Of a DNA stretch of 64,000 nucleotides, positions 8,323 through 18,131 are shown piece by piece. Within the stretch, counting starts at the first letter, position 1; each line of letters opens with the position of its first letter. The DNA lies in assembly GCA_936941155.1 (NCBI GenBank), contig CAKZJE010000108.1, forward strand, positions 1 to 64,000. The letters run 5' to 3'. Under the pieces are notes generated by a model that ran no database searches, was not told the DNA's origin, and was given only the letters and a program-made list of their open reading frames with translations. Source of the DNA: an uncultured Methylomonas sp. Lineage in GTDB: Bacteria > Pseudomonadota > Gammaproteobacteria > Methylococcales > Methylomonadaceae. A program made the position numbers and the translations under genes.

Positions 8323-10278
8323 TTAAGAAGATGGTTTATTTTCTTTAATCTGCTTTTGAAATTCTTCGAGCTGCATTTCTTTGATAATAAACGCTAACTC
8401 TTTGCGCTGCATTTTTAAAGGCTCTAATTCTGCTTTTAGATGTGCAATATTATCTGCAACGCTGCCTTTTGATTCATTGATTTTTTTCAACATCATCAGG
8501 CGGCTTTCAATTTGTTTTTTGTGATCTTTGATTTGGTGCATTAAAGGTGTCAAAACACCATTGCTCCAAGTCAACGCATCTTTGTGAGCTTGTTTCAGTA
8601 CGTTTCGCGCTTTAATGATTAACGTGCCATACAATTTACTAACCACCACACTTTGTTCTGTCATGGTAGTTTTTGCACTGGTACGGAATGCCTCGCCCTC
8701 TTCAAAAATAGCTTCGAGTTCTTCTTGATATTGCTTAATCGAGAATAACTGAGGTTCTATTTCTTTAAAGCCATATTCATCTTGGAATTTTTTGTGAATG
8801 GCTTTAACTAAGCGACGTGTTTCATTGGTGATGTCAATTGAGTCTTGCAATAAATCACGCAATTCATCAAACAATTTGCGAATACATTTTTTCATCCCGT
8901 AAGTTGTTAAGCTTCTGCTCATCTCTTCACGGGTTTCTTTGGTAATTGTGTCAATTTTTTCTTTAGCAAACGAATCAATTAAAATTTTCGCTTGTACAGT
9001 AAACACGCGGCGGCTGGCTTGAAAGTTTTCCACGTTTGCCATGTATGCTTTTTGGCGATCGCGCGTTTCTGACATTAACTTGCCAGTCATGTCTTTATTT
9101 TCAAAATCCATTTTCATGAATTCTTCTAACTGTCTGCCTGCATTAGCTAATTTACTTTCAGTTAAGTTGAAAGACTCATTTACTAAAAAGCCAATGTCTC
9201 TGATAACTGATTCCATCAAAATGCGACGGCGTTGTTTTAAAATGTCATCAGAAAGATAGTTTTCCAAACTTGCTAAACGGCTTTTTTCTAATAACTCTGG
9301 GTTATTATTAATTTTCGCTAATAAAGCTTGTTTTGCAGAAACAGGGAAAATTAAATTAGGGTCGAGTTTTAAAACCGTTGCAGAGGTAGCGACTTGTTTT
9401 TTGATTGATGCTTCATAACCATTTTCACCTGCTAGGTCTTCCCACATCGCATCAATTTTGTTCATTACCACAGCAAGACCTTGTTTGCTGTTTCGTGCAC
9501 TGCAAATGTGAGTCCGCCACATTTCCAAATCACTTTTGGTAACGCCTGTATCAGCAGCTAACACAAACACAATCGCTTGCGCACTAGGCAACATGCTTAA
9601 GGTAAGTTCAGGCTCTGTTCCCAGCGCATTAAGTCCCGGTGTATCAAGAATACACAGTCCTTCCATTAATAAAGGATGCGGAAAACTGATTAATGCGTGT
9701 CGCCAATAAGGAATTTCAACGGTAGTGGCATTTGCCATGCCTTGCTCAGCCGCTTCGTGTTCATTCCAAAGCCCTAATTTATCTGCGACTTCTCGTGAAA
9801 CGACTTTTGTAGCAATCAACTGCTTAAATGCTTCCTGCATTTGTGTCGGTGATTCACAATCGAGGGTGATTTGCTTCCAGCATTCAGGACGTTGCTTGTA
9901 CTCAATTAAAGAGTCATCTTCAAGCCGCGTTTCAATATTCAAAACTCGAATATAACTGCCGCCGGTTTTATCGTAGAAAATTTCCGTAGGACACATTGTT
10001 GTGCGTCCTGGAGAAGAAGGTAGCAATCTAACCCCAGTTTCGGCAAAAAACAAAGCATTAATTAGTTCTGTTTTGCCGCGCGAAAACTCAGCTGCAAAAG
10101 CTAATGTAATCCTATCGTTTTCTAAGCCACTGAGAATATTTAAAATAGTATCGGTGCTGTGAAGATCGGTCATTCCATAACGACGACGCCACTCCCGATA
10201 CATTTCGATTGAACGCATCAGTTGTTCACGCCACTGCGAATACTCATGCAGTTGTTCTTTGAATTCCAAATTCCTCAT
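8323..10278 (-). CDS. Dynamin-like GTPase
   Basis: This is a 651-residue large GTPase. The N-terminal GTPase domain has a P-loop at residues 63-70 (AEFSRGKT, with Ala where Gly is usual), G3 in LDTPGLNALG, and G4 in MNKID. The C-terminal half is mostly charged helix and coiled coil (QEELEAIFEEGEA, KKQIESRLMMLKKI), as in bacterial dynamins that act on membranes. No clear TM segment is visible. Similar proteins are linked to membrane remodelling, division or stress, but the role here is unknown. It is transcribed alone or ahead of nothing obvious on its strand. Confidence 0.8.
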   Translation of the reverse strand: MRNLEFKEQLHEYSQWREQLMRSIEMYREWRRRYGMTDLHSTDTILNILSGLENDRITLAFAAEFSRGKTELINALFFAETGVRLLPSSPGRTTMCPTEIFYDKTGGSYIRVLNIETRLEDDSLIEYKQRPECWKQITLDCESPTQMQEAFKQLIATKVVSREVADKLGLWNEHEAAEQGMANATTVEIPYWRHALISFPHPLLMEGLCILDTPGLNALGTEPELTLSMLPSAQAIVFVLAADTGVTKSDLEMWRTHICSARNSKQGLAVVMNKIDAMWEDLAGENGYEASIKKQVATSATVLKLDPNLIFPVSAKQALLAKINNNPELLEKSRLASLENYLSDDILKQRRRILMESVIRDIGFLVNESFNLTESKLANAGRQLEEFMKMDFENKDMTGKLMSETRDRQKAYMANVENFQASRRVFTVQAKILIDSFAKEKIDTITKETREEMSRSLTTYGMKKCIRKLFDELRDLLQDSIDITNETRRLVKAIHKKFQDEYGFKEIEPQLFSIKQYQEELEAIFEEGEAFRTSAKTTMTEQSVVVSKLYGTLIIKARNVLKQAHKDALTWSNGVLTPLMHQIKDHKKQIESRLMMLKKINESKGSVADNIAHLKAELEPLKMQRKELAFIIKEMQLEEFQKQIKENKPSS

Positions 10279-10409
10279 GGTAAGCCTTTTGTGCTGACGC
10301 TCGTAAAATAATTAAAGATAGTTGTTGCTATTGCAATACATTGTAGACCAAATATTAAAAAGTGTTTAGATAAAGAAGGCTTTTTATTTGGCTATCTCAC
10401 AATTGAGCT

Positions 10410-11051
10410 TTAAATACCGTAGCATTGTTGATATTGCTCAATTGTAGTTAATTCGCTGCATTTATTTGAGTCTTCTTGTAAAAACTCAATGATATTGCTA
10501 AGAGAAATAATTGCTTTCACAGGCATAGAATATTGCTGCTCAACTTCCGCTACTGCACTTACATCATTAGTGCCTTTTTCCTGTCTATCTAAAGCAATTA
10601 ATACACCAACTGGCGTAGCTTTTGCATTGTGGATAATTTCAACAGATTCACGCACTGAAGTCCCCGCAGTAATCACATCGTCAAGAATCAGAGCGTTACC
10701 TTGTAAAGCAGAACCGACTAATACACCACCCTCACCATGATCTTTACTTTCTTTTCGGTTAAACGCAAACGGAATATCTTTTCCTGTGATGCGCGAATAA
10801 GCAATAGAGGTAGCACTGACTAGCGGAATACCTTTATAAGCAGGCCCATAAAGAATATCAACTTCAAGCCCAGAATTTATCAAGGCTTGTGCATAAAAGT
10901 GACCTAATTTGTCAAGTTTTGCCCCTGTGTTGAACAAACCTGTATTAAAAAAGTACGGACTGATACGACCTGATTTTAACTGGAATTGACCAAACTTAAG
11001 TACGCCACATTCAAGTGCGTAGCTGATGAACTCTTTTTGATAGTCAAGCAT
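10410..11051 (-). CDS. pyrE: Orotate phosphoribosyltransferase
   Basis: PyrE makes orotidine 5'-phosphate from orotate and PRPP in pyrimidine synthesis. The 213-residue protein shows the PRPP-binding motif LILDDVITAGTS, the N-terminal FQLKSGRISPYFFNTG segment and the loop KDHGEGG. The open frame extends 11 codons further, but ATG 11051 (MLDYQKEF) matches the family N-terminus. It lies 91 bp downstream of hemW on the same strand. Confidence 0.97.
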   Translation of the reverse strand: MLDYQKEFISYALECGVLKFGQFQLKSGRISPYFFNTGLFNTGAKLDKLGHFYAQALINSGLEVDILYGPAYKGIPLVSATSIAYSRITGKDIPFAFNRKESKDHGEGGVLVGSALQGNALILDDVITAGTSVRESVEIIHNAKATPVGVLIALDRQEKGTNDVSAVAEVEQQYSMPVKAIISLSNIIEFLQEDSNKCSELTTIEQYQQCYGI

Positions 11052-11142
11052 AAACGTTAAGTGGATAAGCAAAATATTCTGCAATTATAGCTCTATTAGT
11101 CTTTTTCATGGTAGTTTAAATCGTAAGCTTTTTGATTTAGAG

Positions 11143-12318
11143 TTAAATAAATTTTTGCAAAATAACGTCAAGAAAATTCCAACCTGTTTCAGAACAAAAA
11201 TAAAATTGTTCTTCTTGTATTAATAAACCTTCCGCAATTGCGTTTGATAAAGCCGGTTCTAGCGTATCTATTGATAGTCCCGTTGCTTTTTGATAACCGC
11301 TCAGACTAAAACCTTGCTTTAAACGTAAATGATTCATGACAAACTCTATCGGCAATTCTTTTTTGGGTATGAATGACTGAGTATCTGTTAAAAGAGTTGA
11401 TGCTTTTGCAACAGTCTCACCATGATTGTAAGAAGATAAATACGTTTGTGGACTTTTAGGTTTCATTGTGCGGACGATGTTATCGGGTAATGAACGACTG
11501 ATTTTGCCGTGTGCCCCTGCGCCAATCCCAATATAATCACCAAATTGCCAATAATTAAGGTTATGTTGGCAACGCGCACCTCTTTTGCTGTAAGCGGAAA
11601 CTTCATATTGTAAATAATCATGCTCGGCTAATAATTTTTGACAGCTTTGTTGCGCCGTAAAAATCAACTCATCTTCTGGCAGTTTTGGCGGATAGCGATG
11701 AAAATAAGTATTAGGTTCTAAAGTTAATTGGTAAAACGATAAATGCGGCGGATTTAAGGCGATAGCGGTTTTAATATCTGCCAAACTCTCATCGACAGTT
11801 TGTTCTGGGAGTCCAAACATTAAATCTAAATTAAAATTTTCAAAGCCAGCTTGTTGCGCCATATCTACAGCGATAAAAGCTTGTTTCGCATCATGGATTC
11901 GACCTAGTTTTTTTAAGTGTTTGTCATTAAAGCTTTGAATACCAATGGATAAACGATTAATGCCTAACGCCCTAAATTCTGCAAACTTATGGCTTTCAAA
12001 TGTGCCTGGATTGGCTTCTAAGGTGATTTCAGTTGTATTTTTCAAGCATAATAATTGCCGAACCCCAATCAATAACGCATCAATTGCTTCAGGTGAAAAT
12101 AAACTGGGTGTACCGCCACCGATAAAAATACTTTGAATCGGGCGGTCGATTGCAAAAAACTCAATATCACGTTGCAAATCGGTCAACAACGCTTGCACAT
12201 AGCGCATTTCTGGCAACGAATCTTTGACAGCGTGCGAGTTAAAATCACAATAAGGACATTTTTGAATGCACCAAGGAATGTGAATGTACAGACTTAACGG
12301 TGGCAATGCTGTTGTCAT
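11143..12318 (-). CDS. hemW: Radical SAM protein HemW (heme chaperone-like)
   Basis: The 391-residue protein starts at ATG 12318, whose ATGA overlaps the stop of the upstream kinase gene. It has the radical SAM CxxxCxxC cluster at residues 17-24 (CIQKCPYC), [16 protein letters not shown] and a C-terminal HemN_C-like region. HemW proteins resemble coproporphyrinogen III dehydrogenase HemN but bind heme and are thought to deliver it. The short N-terminus before the cysteine cluster favours HemW over HemN. Coupling to a histidine kinase gene is unusual. Confidence 0.9.
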   Translation of the reverse strand: MTTALPPLSLYIHIPWCIQKCPYCDFNSHAVKDSLPEMRYVQALLTDLQRDIEFFAIDRPIQSIFIGGGTPSLFSPEAIDALLIGVRQLLCLKNTTEITLEANPGTFESHKFAEFRALGINRLSIGIQSFNDKHLKKLGRIHDAKQAFIAVDMAQQAGFENFNLDLMFGLPEQTVDESLADIKTAIALNPPHLSFYQLTLEPNTYFHRYPPKLPEDELIFTAQQSCQKLLAEHDYLQYEVSAYSKRGARCQHNLNYWQFGDYIGIGAGAHGKISRSLPDNIVRTMKPKSPQTYLSSYNHGETVAKASTLLTDTQSFIPKKELPIEFVMNHLRLKQGFSLSGYQKATGLSIDTLEPALSNAIAEGLLIQEEQFYFCSETGWNFLDVILQKFI

Positions 12319-15122
12319 TGCTCTGAGGGATTGGCGGTGTTGCAATCTGTTGTCTCTAAAGGTTTTTGAATAAGATTAACCGCACTAATAAAATTGACGA
12401 TTGCTTCAGCCAACAATGATAAAAGTTGTGCTTCATTATCCTGTTTTTGCTCGCGATATAACAATTCTAAGCTGCTCGCTAAAGAGGAAATTTTTTGCGC
12501 TCCTAAGTTAGCAGCAGTACCTTTAATTGCATGAGCTATAAAAGCGGCTTGTTTAAAATCATGATGCTTAAGTAAATGGCTTATTTGATTGATGCTATCT
12601 CCATGTTTTTCAATGAAAACATGGAGTAATTTAACATACAACTCTTGATTATTTCGCAGACGTTTTAAGCCATTTTGAAAGTCAATTCCTTCTACTTCTG
12701 GAAAAAGATAGCTGACGGTTTCATCTGGAGGTGGTTCAGTTTGTGTTTTTTCAATTTGACCTAAATATTGAATCAGCACTTGCAACAACAAATCAGGATC
12801 AACAGGTTTGCTAATGTGATTATTCATGCCGACTGAAAAACACTTTTCTCTATCTTCATCCAGCGCGTGAGCTGTCATTGCCACAATAGGTAGTTTTTCA
12901 AGTTGCAGTTCTTGGCGAATAATTTTAGCCGCTTCATAACCATCCATTTGCGGCATTTGAATATCCAAAAACACTAGGTCAAATGTTTGTTCCGAGAGTA
13001 GTTTAACGGTTTGCACGCCATCTTCAGCAACCGTGACTGATAAACCATGTGATTGCAAAAGCTCACAAACCACTTGCTGATTGATAAGATTGTCTTCAGC
13101 AACTAAAACGCGCTTTCCGGTGGAGTCTAGTACTTTATTGTTTTGATTTTGCGCGGAATGTATTTGCGTTCGTTTCTTTAATGCTTCACAAATTCCGCTA
13201 AACAAAATAGAAGCAGTCGCAGGTTTACTAATCACTTTTTCAACCGCAGTCAATGTGGTTTTTTGTTGTTCATGTACAGAAAATGCTGTCATTAGAACCA
13301 CAGGTAACGAATAGTTTTTCTTCAGGGATAAAAAAATCTGCAAGCAAAGGGTTTCGTTGATTGATTCTGTGGCGTTGCTGTTGACCAGCATTAAGGAGTA
13401 GCGCGGTTTATGAGGTGCTGAGGAAGGATTAAGATTGTTTAATTCCGCCCCGCGTTGTAACTCGGCAACAGCATCTTCTAAGCTTGAAACTGTTTGCACT
13501 GCTAAGGAAAATTGTCTGAGCGATTTTTCCAGAGCGATTTTTGATCGGCTATTATTATCGACTAGCAATACTTTGTCGCGGCGCAACAAGTTTTTTTCCG
13601 CCAAAATCGGATTGAGGGTGCTTTGTGGACTCTTTTTTAAGGTGAGAGTAAAAAAGAATTGGCTGCCTAGACCTTCTTGAGTCTCTACTTGAATATTGCC
13701 GCCCATAAGCTGCGCAATTTTTTGACTAATCGTTAACCCTAAACCTGTGCCACCATAATTGCGGGTGCTTGATAAATCTGCTTGAGAAAAAGCGGTAAAA
13801 AGTTCGTGCATATAATCAGAACGAATCCCAATGCCGGTATCTAACACCGAAAATGCGATGGTTACATCATCTTCTGATTGAGATTTTAAATCAATTGAAA
13901 CAACCACTTCACCTTGATGGGTAAACTTAATCGCATTTGCTACTAGATTATTTAAGATTTTCCCTAACGATAAAGCATCACCGATTAAGTTGTCTGGAAT
14001 ATCTAAAGAGCGATAAATAATCAGTTCTAAACCTTTTTCGTATGCTTTTACTGAAAAAATGGCAATCATACGTTCTAACAACTTGTCTAAGCTAAAATCA
14101 GCAGAGGCTAATTTCATTTTTCCAGCCTCAATCTTAGAAAAGTCCAAAATATCGTTAATGACTTCTAATAATACTGCTGCGCCTGTTGTAATTTTATTAA
14201 CATAATCAAGTTGTTGCGTGCTTAGTTTTGTTTTGGAAAGCAGGTGATTTAGACCGATGATAGCGTTCATTGGTGTGCGAAGTTCATGGCTCATATTCGC
14301 TAAGAAATCGCTTTTTGCTTTGCTGGCCTGCTCTGCTTCTACTTTAGCTTTGGATAATTCTTTAGTACGTTTTGCAACGGTTTCTTCTAAGCCGTCATCA
14401 CGCGATTGAATTTGCGCTAACATTTCATTAAAACAGCGGGTTAGCTCTCCAACTTCATCATTACTGCTGATTTTTGCGCGAATTTTATAATTTTGATCTT
14501 GCGCAATTTTGTTGGTGGTGTTGGATAAATCTAAAATAGGTTGGGTAATTTGGTCTACTAAACGGCGTGAAACATTGGCGGCTATTAGCCAAAAAAGCAT
14601 TGCAATTGCGCAATTGATTAGCGTGTTATGAAAGATTTCTTGCCATAAAGGATACAAATTGACTGTGATATACACATGTCCTTGTGTTGGGTTAGGATTG
14701 ATTGCGTCTCCTTCATAGGCAAACTTTTTATCAATGGTGTGTTGCGTGGAGATAAAATTTGGCAACGAGTCCCAGTGTTCATCATGTACAGGATTGCTAT
14801 AGTGAGCGGAGAAGGGTTTGTCTTTTGTGATAATAAAGACCGATACAATGCCTGTATCAGCTTTTAGAGCAGCAAGCGTTTCTGTTTCTGCACCATCCTT
14901 GTCATTAAACTTAATCGCGGCTTTAAGCTGTGCTGAAATAATATCTGCTTGTATTTCAATGCGATGATTTAGCTCTTTCCATTTGCGATCAATTTCCATC
15001 GCAGTCAGTATGATGAGCATGAGGATTAAAGCAATGCTCAAAACGCCTGAAATTAAGCGTGTGATTTTTTGCCGAATGGAAAAGAAAGGAAGGTTAGCCA
15101 TATTTAGTTCAAGGAATAACAT
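12315..15122 (-). CDS. CHASE8/HAMP hybrid histidine kinase with Hpt
   Basis: This is a 935-residue hybrid kinase (929 or fewer if ATG 15101, MANLPFF, is the true start). In order it has TM1 ([12 protein letters not shown]), a short periplasmic region resembling CHASE8 ([14 protein letters not shown]), TM2 ([15 protein letters not shown]), HAMP, HisKA ([11 protein letters not shown]), HATPase ([12 protein letters not shown]), two receivers and an Hpt ([13 protein letters not shown]). The first receiver looks degenerate: the expected phosphoacceptor region reads LMLVNSNAT, without the Asp. The second ([10 protein letters not shown]) is intact. The gene overlaps or abuts the YfiR-like gene upstream and overlaps hemW downstream by 4 bp. 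Confidence 0.9.
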   Translation of the reverse strand: MLFLELNMANLPFFSIRQKITRLISGVLSIALILMLIILTAMEIDRKWKELNHRIEIQADIISAQLKAAIKFNDKDGAETETLAALKADTGIVSVFIITKDKPFSAHYSNPVHDEHWDSLPNFISTQHTIDKKFAYEGDAINPNPTQGHVYITVNLYPLWQEIFHNTLINCAIAMLFWLIAANVSRRLVDQITQPILDLSNTTNKIAQDQNYKIRAKISSNDEVGELTRCFNEMLAQIQSRDDGLEETVAKRTKELSKAKVEAEQASKAKSDFLANMSHELRTPMNAIIGLNHLLSKTKLSTQQLDYVNKITTGAAVLLEVINDILDFSKIEAGKMKLASADFSLDKLLERMIAIFSVKAYEKGLELIIYRSLDIPDNLIGDALSLGKILNNLVANAIKFTHQGEVVVSIDLKSQSEDDVTIAFSVLDTGIGIRSDYMHELFTAFSQADLSSTRNYGGTGLGLTISQKIAQLMGGNIQVETQEGLGSQFFFTLTLKKSPQSTLNPILAEKNLLRRDKVLLVDNNSRSKIALEKSLRQFSLAVQTVSSLEDAVAELQRGAELNNLNPSSAPHKPRYSLMLVNSNATESINETLCLQIFLSLKKNYSLPVVLMTAFSVHEQQKTTLTAVEKVISKPATASILFSGICEALKKRTQIHSAQNQNNKVLDSTGKRVLVAEDNLINQQVVCELLQSHGLSVTVAEDGVQTVKLLSEQTFDLVFLDIQMPQMDGYEAAKIIRQELQLEKLPIVAMTAHALDEDREKCFSVGMNNHISKPVDPDLLLQVLIQYLGQIEKTQTEPPPDETVSYLFPEVEGIDFQNGLKRLRNNQELYVKLLHVFIEKHGDSINQISHLLKHHDFKQAAFIAHAIKGTAANLGAQKISSLASSLELLYREQKQDNEAQLLSLLAEAIVNFISAVNLIQKPLETTDCNTANPSEQ

Positions 15123-15642
15123 CCATTAAACGCAGCAAATTAGAGCTAATCATTAAGCTTGATTGGCGCATGAGCTTTAAATTAATCCGCATCTTAACTT
15201 TTTTCTCACTATCGGTATAAAACTCAATCACGCCACCGCCGCTTGCTTTTGCAAATCCTGTCTCACTGCTGACACTTAAAATAGGCTCATTTCTTTGCAC
15301 CGCTTGTTGCAGTATTTTTTTATCGCCTACATCTTCAACGTATAAAATATGGCAAGTATTTATTCTTTCCGCAGAAACATTATAGATAATATCTAAAGGT
15401 TTATCTTTGACTAAGCGACCACGAATTTCCTCAAGCGGTTCACTCAGTGTGCTGTTTTTAGACAGGCAAATAGAAAAATTAGGCAGCTGCATTTTTGCAT
15501 CTGGCCAAGTGGTGAATTCACTTAAGTGGACAAGATAAGCGGCTTTGAGCTGGTTTTCTGCAACATCTGCAGCCTCTACACTTAAGAGTAGGCTAGTGCC
15601 AAATAACAAGCATAAATGTAGGAAGGCTAACGCTTTTAGCAT
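15109..15642 (-). CDS. YfiR-family (DUF4154) periplasmic protein
   Basis: The 177-residue product begins at ATG 15642 with a signal peptide ([18 protein letters not shown]). The mature part begins [19 protein letters not shown], typical of the YfiR/DUF4154 family, and ends with [13 protein letters not shown] and an LRLMDVIP tail. In Pseudomonas, YfiR is a periplasmic repressor of the diguanylate cyclase YfiN. Here the partner is more likely the CHASE8 kinase encoded immediately downstream. The TonB receptor is divergent. A longer reading from 15753 is less likely because it would place 37 residues ahead of the signal peptide. Confidence 0.85.
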   Translation of the reverse strand: MLKALAFLHLCLLFGTSLLLSVEAADVAENQLKAAYLVHLSEFTTWPDAKMQLPNFSICLSKNSTLSEPLEEIRGRLVKDKPLDIIYNVSAERINTCHILYVEDVGDKKILQQAVQRNEPILSVSSETGFAKASGGGVIEFYTDSEKKVKMRINLKLMRQSSLMISSNLLRLMDVIP

Positions 15643-15809
15643 AATGACAAGGAATTTGTAGCGCAACAAGAAGTGAGTTTTTGACGTGCAAACAACAGAT
15701 AATGTCCCCTTTCTTAAAATCAAACGATTAATAACAGACGGTTGATAGTACAAAAGAAAGTCGCTTTATTCAATAGTAGCAGATAGATTTAACCGCTAGA
15801 CTGAAGTAA

Positions 15810-15825
15810 TGTGAACTATATCACA
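15810..15825. promoter_or_regulatory. CRP-type operator TGTGA-N6-TCACA
   Basis: The palindrome TGTGAACTATATCACA is a perfect match to the CRP consensus half-sites TGTGA and TCACA with 6-bp spacing. It lies between divergent genes, centred about 102 bp upstream of the TonB receptor ATG and about 175 bp from the YfiR-like ATG. A Crp/Fnr-family protein could regulate one or both. Confidence 0.65.
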
Positions 15826-15919
15826 AATATTTAGATATTATTAGTATGCTAAAATTAAAACAGTATGTCATTATCACCTTGACTATAATGTTTTTACTAT
15901 CTTTTTCGTAAGCTTTGAA

Positions 15920-18007
15920 ATGAAACTTAAAAAATTAGCTATTGGCCTAGGGTTGTGTGTTTGTGTATCAGTGAAAGCTGACTCTTGTAAAATGAATGAG
16001 TTAGTCACGATGCCAATTGAAGAGTTAATGAATTTGACAGTTTCTTCTAGCAACAAAACTGCAACTTGCATCAGCCAAGCACCTAGCACGATTAGCACTT
16101 ACAACTATAAAGAAATTCATCATTTAGGGGCAAGAACCTTAAGCGATGTGTTGACGTTAGTTGCCGGCGTGCAAATGCAAACCATCCCTAATGGACGGCA
16201 AAGAATCTGGATGCGCGGCGTGCAGGCGGATTTTAATAACAAAGTTGCCTTGTTTATTGATAACGTTCCCATTAAAGATTCGTTTGGAGGCTTTGCAATT
16301 GATGAAGGATTGCCGGTAGAAAGCATTGAAAAAGTTGAAATTATTCGCGGCCCCGGTTCTGCGTTATATGGTTCAAATGCGTTTTCGGGAGTGATTAATA
16401 TTTTCACTTTCCAAGCGGGCAAAAAAAGCAGTGATGGCAACGATTCTGAGCAAAAACTGAAAAATACGCTAAAACTGGGTCTTGGCGAAGACAACACCTA
16501 TTTGGCATACGGCAGAGTAGAGCAAAATATCGCGGATGCGGTTGATGTGAATGTGGAAGGAAAATGGCTGGAAACCGATGGGCGCAAACCCGATTACAAT
16601 CGAAAAGGCGGCATAAACACACAATCTAACAGTCAAGAATTGGCTTATGCACATATCAGCATGTCAGCTTTAAACGGAGAATTATTATTTAATGGATTTT
16701 ATAATCAATTTGATAATCATCGTGTCGAAAAACCGCTGCCTACACAAAATACGGTGGTTGATAAAAACTTCCGTCTTTCCTTAACTTACAGACACGCTTT
16801 TTCCGATACATTAGGCATCAACATCAACGCTTATCATACGGATACACAGCGATTGGAGCACGAAATAACTAGCCGAACCAGTAACAATGTTTTTATCAGT
16901 CATACCAATTTAAGTGGTTTTTATTCAGCTCTCAACTATCAGCCGCATGAGTCAAATAAATTGATTGCAGGGTTTGAATTTAAACGTGAAGAAGAGCCAA
17001 CATCAGGAGTGATTAGCAAAATTGATGATAGTTTTAAAAACTCTACTGCCGATCCTGCCTATCAAGATTTAAGCCTTGCAACCTATAGTTTTTTTCTGCA
17101 AGACACACAAAATATTTTCACGCCAAAAACGCAATTAACAGTCGGTTTGCGTTATGAAGTTTTGGATTTATTCAATAACCAGTTTAACTATCGCTTAGGT
17201 TTAACGCATGGTTTTGACAATGGTGTGTATGCGAAACTGCTGTATGGCACGGCATATCGTGCACCCAGTTTTGTAGAATTTAGTCGCAATTTTATTGGTA
17301 TAGAGTTGCCAGATGTAGAAACTGTGGACACTTTGGAAGCGCAAATTGGTTATCAAACGCAAAAAATGCAAGTGAGCTTAACCGGTTATCGCAATAGTTA
17401 TGACAATGTTTTGCAACGTCGTAATAGCTTTAATAGCCCATCACGCACCGTAGAAGAAAGTGGAAACTTTAGCAATTTTGACCATCAAACAATTTTTGGA
17501 ACTGAATTTGAGGCGCAAATCACGTTTGATAAAAATTGGAAAAGTTTTTTAAACGCCAGTTGGTCACACGCTGCCAGTCGAGATGCGGCACAGAAAATTC
17601 CGTTGTTAGCTGATTGGACAGTTGCCACAGGTTTTGAGTGGAGCGAAAAAATTTATGGCGGCGATTTAGTTTTTAATAATCAATTGGTTGTGTATGGCAA
17701 GCGCAAAGATTGGCAAAGTAATTTGTGGGAAAATTCTATTGAGCTGCGTTTGCCAAATCGTAGCAGCAGTTTAACGGATGGATTTGCCACTTGGAACAGT
17801 TCTTTGCACTACAAATTGCCGATTGCAAGCAATAAACAAAGCTTAGATTTTGATTTAAGCGCGTTTAACATTTTGAATAAAACCTATTACACACAATCAT
17901 TAACCCCGCCGTCCACTCATGCTGCAACTCCAAGCGATCGAGTGGCTTTTTTTGACACGCAATATCAAGGGCGACAAGTGCGGTTTTCCGTTAGTTATTC
18001 TTGGTAG
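15920..18007 (+). CDS. TonB-dependent outer membrane receptor
   Basis: The 695-residue protein has a signal peptide (IGLGLCVCVSVKA), a plug domain (LSDVLTLVAGVQ, WMRGVQADFNNKVALFIDN, VEIIRGPGSALYGSNAFSGV) and a long beta-barrel ending in an aromatic residue (SVSYSW). No clear TonB box was seen. Such receptors import siderophores, cobalamin or other large substrates, but the substrate cannot be read from the sequence. Its divergent neighbours are a YfiR-like protein and a CHASE8 kinase. That set recurs in gammaproteobacteria, suggesting coupled sensing and signalling. Confidence 0.92.
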   Translation: MKLKKLAIGLGLCVCVSVKADSCKMNELVTMPIEELMNLTVSSSNKTATCISQAPSTISTYNYKEIHHLGARTLSDVLTLVAGVQMQTIPNGRQRIWMRGVQADFNNKVALFIDNVPIKDSFGGFAIDEGLPVESIEKVEIIRGPGSALYGSNAFSGVINIFTFQAGKKSSDGNDSEQKLKNTLKLGLGEDNTYLAYGRVEQNIADAVDVNVEGKWLETDGRKPDYNRKGGINTQSNSQELAYAHISMSALNGELLFNGFYNQFDNHRVEKPLPTQNTVVDKNFRLSLTYRHAFSDTLGININAYHTDTQRLEHEITSRTSNNVFISHTNLSGFYSALNYQPHESNKLIAGFEFKREEEPTSGVISKIDDSFKNSTADPAYQDLSLATYSFFLQDTQNIFTPKTQLTVGLRYEVLDLFNNQFNYRLGLTHGFDNGVYAKLLYGTAYRAPSFVEFSRNFIGIELPDVETVDTLEAQIGYQTQKMQVSLTGYRNSYDNVLQRRNSFNSPSRTVEESGNFSNFDHQTIFGTEFEAQITFDKNWKSFLNASWSHAASRDAAQKIPLLADWTVATGFEWSEKIYGGDLVFNNQLVVYGKRKDWQSNLWENSIELRLPNRSSSLTDGFATWNSSLHYKLPIASNKQSLDFDLSAFNILNKTYYTQSLTPPSTHAATPSDRVAFFDTQYQGRQVRFSVSYSW

Positions 18008-18028
18008 CCTTTCCAGGCAACTGCCAGT

Positions 18029-18054
18029 CTTGAAACGATTGACAGTCAGCATAT
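18029..18054 (+). promoter_or_regulatory. Candidate sigma-32 (heat shock) promoter of clpB
   Basis: CTTGAAA at 18029-18035 is identical to the sigma-32 -35 consensus. Eleven bases later CAGCATAT (18047-18054) matches CCCCATNT at five of the seven specified positions. It lies 78 bp upstream of clpB, a classic heat-shock gene. Confidence 0.55.
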
Positions 18055-18131
18055 TTCCTTTCCCATTGAAAAAAAATAATTAATAACCATGTTAGGAGTA
18101 ACTTAACTTACTTCACTAACAGGTTTTTTTT

